A stretch of DNA of 64,000 nucleotides from Xylanimonas oleitrophica. Lineage in GTDB: Bacteria > Actinomycetota > Actinomycetes > Actinomycetales > Cellulomonadaceae. The stretch covers positions 1 through 64,000 of the forward strand of contig NZ_QKWH01000006.1 in the NCBI RefSeq assembly GCF_003244315.1. Reading direction: 5' to 3'. Made by a program: the position numbers and the translations under genes. Below, in pieces: positions 60,749 to 64,000 of the stretch. Positions within the stretch are counted from its first letter, which is position 1. Every line of letters begins with the position of its first letter. The notes beneath the pieces were generated by a model that saw nothing but the letters and a program-made list of their open reading frames with translations, was not told where the DNA came from and ran no database searches.

Positions 60749-62938
60749 TCAGCGCACCACGAAGGAGCGGGTCGCCTGCGCGCCGTAGCGGCCCGTCACG
60801 GGGTCGAAGAACCGCACGCCGAACACGTGCTCGCCCGGCGCCTGGCCCTGGATCACGCGGACCAGCGGCTCTGCCCCCAGACGGTGGACCGTGCTGGTGG
60901 GCCTCCCGTCCACGAGCGCCTGGACGGACCTGCCCGCAGGGCCGTGGAACGTCACCACGGGAGCTGTCGTGCCCCCGTCCGCCATGTGGAGGATCTGCGG
61001 CACCTCGAGGTCGAACGGCCCGACCGGGCCGGTGAGCGCCGACTCGACGCCGTCGAGCACCTGGGACGCCGTCAGCACGGTGACGCCCGGCTCGACGTCG
61101 GCCGAGACCGCCCAGGTGCCGTCGACGGCGACCGTGGTGCAGGCGACGACGGCGCCCGAGGCGTCCCGGACCAGCACCTCCGCGCCGGGGGTGCCCTCGC
61201 CGCTGAGCAGGGGCATGTACAGGCCGTCGGAGGTGTCGGCCGCGAGCACGACCGGAGTCGCGACGACGGGCGCCTCGGGGTCCTGAGGCTCTTGCGGCTG
61301 CTGAGGTTCCTGCGGACCGGGGGGAGTGCCGTCCTCGTCCGGGCCGTCGTCCGGGCCGGACCCGGGGCCCGTGTCGGGCACCGCGGGCCCGGCAGGGGGT
61401 GGCACCGGCGGGGCGGTGGGCTTGTCGTCGGCTGCCGGGTCAGCGGGGAGGTCGGCAGGGTCGGGCGTCCCGGGGTTCTGCGGCACGGCGGGGTTCTGCG
61501 GCGTGGCGGGGCTCGGCGCGGCGGGCGTCGTCGAGGTGGCGGGCTCGCTCGCCTGCCCGGGCTGCGCGACCGTGCCGGGTGCGACCGTGCTTGCCGCGAC
61601 CTTGCCTGGCGCGGCGCGTCTCGGCGCGGCCAGGCCGTGCGGGGGGTCGTCCGGGAGGGCGCCGTCGGTGCTGCCCGGCTCGGTGCCGCTTCCCGCGTGC
61701 CCGGCCGCCGGTCCGGCGGCGTGGCCACCCGTGCCGGCGGGCGCCGGGGGAGTCGCGTCGCCCGACGCGTCCTCGCCGGCGGTGACGGTCTCGGCGCTGC
61801 CGGGTGCGTCGAACAGCCCGCGTGCCGTCAGGGTGGCTGCGGCGGCGATGCCCCCGACGAGCGCCAGGGCGAGCACCACCGCGACGACGGGAGGCACCGT
61901 GCGTGCGGCACCGCTGCGCCCCGGCGCCCCGGCGCTCGCACCAGCTCCCGCGGTCGAGCCCTCCGCACTCCCTGTGCCCGCGCTCCCCGTGCCAGCGGTC
62001 GTCGTAGCAGCGGTTCCTGTCCCACCGACAGCCCCGGCGGCCCCGGCTGCGGGCAGGAGGTCACCGGCGGTCGCGGCCCCGAGCACCAGGGGCAGCAGGA
62101 CGGCGCGCAGGCCGCCGGCGACGCGCTCCAGCTCGCCGACCAGCACCGGGCACGTGGGGCACGTCTTCAGGTGCTCCTCCACGCGGGCGGTGTCGCGTCG
62201 CCGGAGCGCACGGCGCTGGTAGGAGCCCAGGTGCTCGACGGTCCAGCGGCACCCGTCGTCCGCGGCCAGGTGGTTGAGGTGGGCCTGGAGCCAGGCGGTG
62301 CGCAGGCCGTCGCGGGCGCGGTAGGCGAGCGCGGCGACGGCGTTGGGGCTCAGGCCGAGGTGCGCCGCCGTCTCGCGGGTGCTCAGGCCCTCGACCTCGA
62401 GGTACCAGAGCACCTCCTGCCACTCGGGGCGCAGGGAGCGGAACGCCGTCCCGACCACCGTCCGCTCCAGCACGGCGTCGTCGAAGGGATCGGCCGGCTG
62501 GTCGTCCCCGGGGACGTCGTCGGTGGGCACCACGTGGTCCTGGGCGCGCCCCCAGTCGGCAGTGACGTTCCGCACGACGGCGTAGAGGTACGGCCGGAAC
62601 GCGCCCTGGGGGCCGTTGCCGCGACGCACGGCCGCCAGCACGCGGGCGAACGCCTCCTGGACGACGTCCTCGGGGTCGAGCTTGCCGGTGATCGCACGTG
62701 CGGCGCGCAGCCCGGCGTCGTGGTGGCGTCGCCAGAGCTCCGCGTACGCGGCGTCGTCGCCGTCGCGCAGGCTCGCGAGGAGCGCGCCGTCGCCCTGCTC
62801 TGGTCCCACCGTGGATCGCCTTCCCTCGGACCCGGGCTCGTGGCCGCCGGGGTCCGCGCGTCGTCGGCGTGCGCCGGGCCCACCGTGCTGGTCCGGGCTC
62901 TCGGGCGCGCTCGCCGTCAGGTCCGTGAGCGTAACCAC
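60749..62938 (-). CDS. ECF sigma factor fused to zinc-finger anti-sigma-like domain, membrane helix and secreted C-terminal domain
   Basis: A 729-residue protein. Residues about 50-220 are an ECF sigma factor: region 2 (YAELWRRHHDAGLRAARAITGKLDPEDVVQEAFARVLAAVRR) and region 4 (AFRSLRPEWQEVLWYLEVEGLSTRETAAHLGLSPNAVAALAYRARDGL). His256-x3-Cys260-x2-Cys263 is a ZAS-like zinc motif of anti-sigma factors. A Gly/Ala/Thr linker, one membrane helix (about 346-372) and a 150-residue Pro/Ala stalk follow. The secreted C-terminus has an Ig-like repeat (PLLSGEGTPGAEVLVRDASGAVVACTTVAVDGTWAVSADV). This matches the ECF groups with C-terminal membrane extensions known in actinobacteria (ECF52/53 type). GTG 62938 is divergent from a surface protein gene. 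Confidence 0.85.
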   Translation of the reverse strand: MVTLTDLTASAPESPDQHGGPGARRRRADPGGHEPGSEGRRSTVGPEQGDGALLASLRDGDDAAYAELWRRHHDAGLRAARAITGKLDPEDVVQEAFARVLAAVRRGNGPQGAFRPYLYAVVRNVTADWGRAQDHVVPTDDVPGDDQPADPFDDAVLERTVVGTAFRSLRPEWQEVLWYLEVEGLSTRETAAHLGLSPNAVAALAYRARDGLRTAWLQAHLNHLAADDGCRWTVEHLGSYQRRALRRRDTARVEEHLKTCPTCPVLVGELERVAGGLRAVLLPLVLGAATAGDLLPAAGAAGAVGGTGTAATTTAGTGSAGTGSAEGSTAGAGASAGAPGRSGAARTVPPVVAVVLALALVGGIAAAATLTARGLFDAPGSAETVTAGEDASGDATPPAPAGTGGHAAGPAAGHAGSGTEPGSTDGALPDDPPHGLAAPRRAAPGKVAASTVAPGTVAQPGQASEPATSTTPAAPSPATPQNPAVPQNPGTPDPADLPADPAADDKPTAPPVPPPAGPAVPDTGPGSGPDDGPDEDGTPPGPQEPQQPQEPQDPEAPVVATPVVLAADTSDGLYMPLLSGEGTPGAEVLVRDASGAVVACTTVAVDGTWAVSADVEPGVTVLTASQVLDGVESALTGPVGPFDLEVPQILHMADGGTTAPVVTFHGPAGRSVQALVDGRPTSTVHRLGAEPLVRVIQGQAPGEHVFGVRFFDPVTGRYGAQATRSFVVR

Positions 62939-63046
62939 CGCGGCCGACGATCCGAAACGGCCTCCTGCTTTTCACCCCTTCGAGGCGGCCGGCGCAGCGA
63001 GCGCCGGAGGTGAGACCGCCGATGGGAGGAGTGCGCTGCACGGCGA

Positions 63047-63060
63047 GTGACGCGCGTCAC
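63047..63060. promoter_or_regulatory. Perfect 14-base palindrome between the sigma-fusion and surface-protein genes
   Basis: GTGAC-GCGC-GTCAC is fully self-complementary. It lies in the 237-base divergent gap, about 115 bases upstream of each start, and could be an operator shared by both genes. Confidence 0.45.
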
Positions 63061-63175
63061 CTCCATGTTTCGTCATCGACGTCCGCCACGTGCCGTCCTG
63101 GTCCTCGGGCGGTCGACCGCGCACGGACGCGCGGAGGCCGCAGGAGCAGCACCAGGTTCGAGACGAAGGACGTCG

Positions 63176-64000
63176 ATGCAGCGCAGGGCACGTGCGGGCG
63201 CAGGGGCAGCACGATGGAGGCGGTGGCGCCGACGGTGGACGGCCGCCGTCGCGGCGGTCACCGCGGCCGTGCTGGCGGCACCGCTCGCCGCCGGGGTCGC
63301 CCCGGCGTGGGCGGCCGACGCCGCGCAGTACCTGGAGGTCTCCAAGCGGGTCGACGCCTCCGTGGTGGAGGCGGGCAGCGTGTTCACGTACACGATCGGG
63401 GTCACGTGCTCCGAGCAGGCGTGCGTCGACGCCGTGCTCACGGACGAGCTCCCGGAAGGTCTCCAGGGCTTCGCCGTCAACGCGGTCAACGCCACCACGG
63501 CCGTGCCGCGGCAGGTGACGTGGACCGAGGACGGGCGCCCGGTCGGCCAGCCGTCGGTCGTCGGGGCCAGGACCGCGGTCCGCGTGACCTTCACCGAGCC
63601 GATGCCGGCAGGCGCGACGTTCACGCTCACCATCACGCTGCAGGTGCCCGAGGACCTCGGGCCCCGCGACGAGGTGATCACCAACACCGCCCGCACCACC
63701 GCCACGAACTCGGCGCCGGACGAGAAGAGCGTCGACGTGCGCCTGCGGGTGCCCGTCTCGCTCGACGTCGACCTGGCCAAGGTGTGGGAGCCCGCGCAGC
63801 GGTCCTTCGAGGAAGGTGCGCCGTCGACGGTGACGCTCACCGCGACCAACGCCTCGAACACGGCCCTCGACACGCTCGTGGTCACCGAGCCGCGCGGCCT
63901 GCGCGCCGGTGCGGCGACGCTGGAGCCCGCCAACCCGTTCGCCCTGACCGACCTCGCGTCCGTGAGCACGGACCTGCCCGCCGGTGCCGACTCCGTGAGG
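63176..64000 (+). CDS. Large secreted surface protein with DUF11-type repeats, N-terminal part
   Basis: The frame is open to the end of the window (275 residues seen). A long basic N-region and signal helix (TAAVAAVTAAVLAAPLAAGVAPAWA, cleavage near residue 47, then AD) precede repeated beta-sandwich modules: LEVSKRVDASVVEAGSVFTYTIGVTC...AVLTDELPEGLQGF, then DVDLAKVWEPAQRSFEEGAPSTVTLTATNASNTALDTLVVTEP. The ending of each module in a t-N-T-a pattern (VITNTARTTATNSAPDE) is typical of DUF11/isopeptide-type cell-wall proteins. A sorting signal, if any, is outside the window. AAGGA precedes ATG 63176. It is divergent from the membrane-tethered sigma factor, its likely regulator. Confidence 0.82.
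   Translation, partial: MQRRARAGAGAARWRRWRRRWTAAVAAVTAAVLAAPLAAGVAPAWAADAAQYLEVSKRVDASVVEAGSVFTYTIGVTCSEQACVDAVLTDELPEGLQGFAVNAVNATTAVPRQVTWTEDGRPVGQPSVVGARTAVRVTFTEPMPAGATFTLTITLQVPEDLGPRDEVITNTARTTATNSAPDEKSVDVRLRVPVSLDVDLAKVWEPAQRSFEEGAPSTVTLTATNASNTALDTLVVTEPRGLRAGAATLEPANPFALTDLASVSTDLPAGADSVR

Overview
The window is very GC-rich throughout and almost every codon ends in G or C. GTG starts are common, many genes look leaderless, and the families present are typical actinobacterial ones: an F420-type LLM oxidoreductase, a MetPS-type transporter, an LmeA-like protein, PASTA, excalibur and OST-HTH domains, a SigE-family sigma factor, and a c-di-AMP riboswitch ahead of a NlpC/P60 gene. I read it as chromosomal DNA of a Micrococcales actinobacterium, possibly close to Cellulomonas or Promicromonosporaceae. 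That placement is an inference from gene content. I saw no tRNA, rRNA, CRISPR array, insertion sequence or prophage.

Layout. 1-9000: end of an OST-HTH protein, a PlsC-like acyltransferase, an App1-like phosphatase, an LLM oxidoreductase, a DUF4383 membrane protein, an SDR fused to a helical domain, 3-methyladenine glycosylase I, a TrmB/LuxR regulator, a macro-domain protein and a PspC protein. 9003-17269: HrpA helicase carrying an in-frame duplicated insert, a siderophore-interacting flavoprotein, a STAS protein, and a cysteine-type leader peptide ahead of a cation symporter that I propose imports cystine. 17513-23615: a secreted M15B carboxypeptidase with a PASTA tail, a DUF2087/YbaK pair, a STAS/LmeA pair and a MetPS-like transporter. 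23656-29602: a polar amino-acid ABC transporter behind a palindromic operator, then an autoregulated SigE-type sigma factor coupled to a membrane partner. 29651-33374: excalibur and Gly-rich proteins, cold-shock protein, aldo/keto reductase. 33493-39864: a split branched-chain amino-acid type ABC system. Its binding-protein gene and its permease/ATPase operon share a triple-box regulatory motif, and the LivH subunit carries a secreted Ig-like N-terminal domain.

40063-52601: oligopeptidase B, a threonine aldolase / SRPBCC / GH3 operon, VanZ, a histidine phosphatase, a TM0106-type nuclease-helicase, a YchJ-like protein and an MFS exporter. 52738-55496: a WXG100-like protein translationally coupled to an 809-residue protein of unknown function. 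55718-60506: a small conserved protein, a PepSY lipoprotein, a second M15B peptidase divergent from a riboswitch-controlled NlpC/P60 hydrolase, a STAS protein and a PAS-GGDEF diguanylate cyclase. 60749-64000: an ECF sigma factor fused to its own zinc-binding anti-sigma-like domain, a membrane helix and a secreted domain. It is divergent from a large DUF11-type surface protein that runs off the end.

Themes. Cell-envelope turnover recurs (two M15B peptidases, NlpC/P60, GH3, PASTA, LmeA, PlsC, DUF11). Amino-acid and sulfur uptake recurs (cystine-type, MetPS, polar ABC, Liv ABC), each with its own visible control element. Transmembrane sigma control appears twice. Convergent genes are separated by long perfect hairpins, two of which belong to one repeat family.
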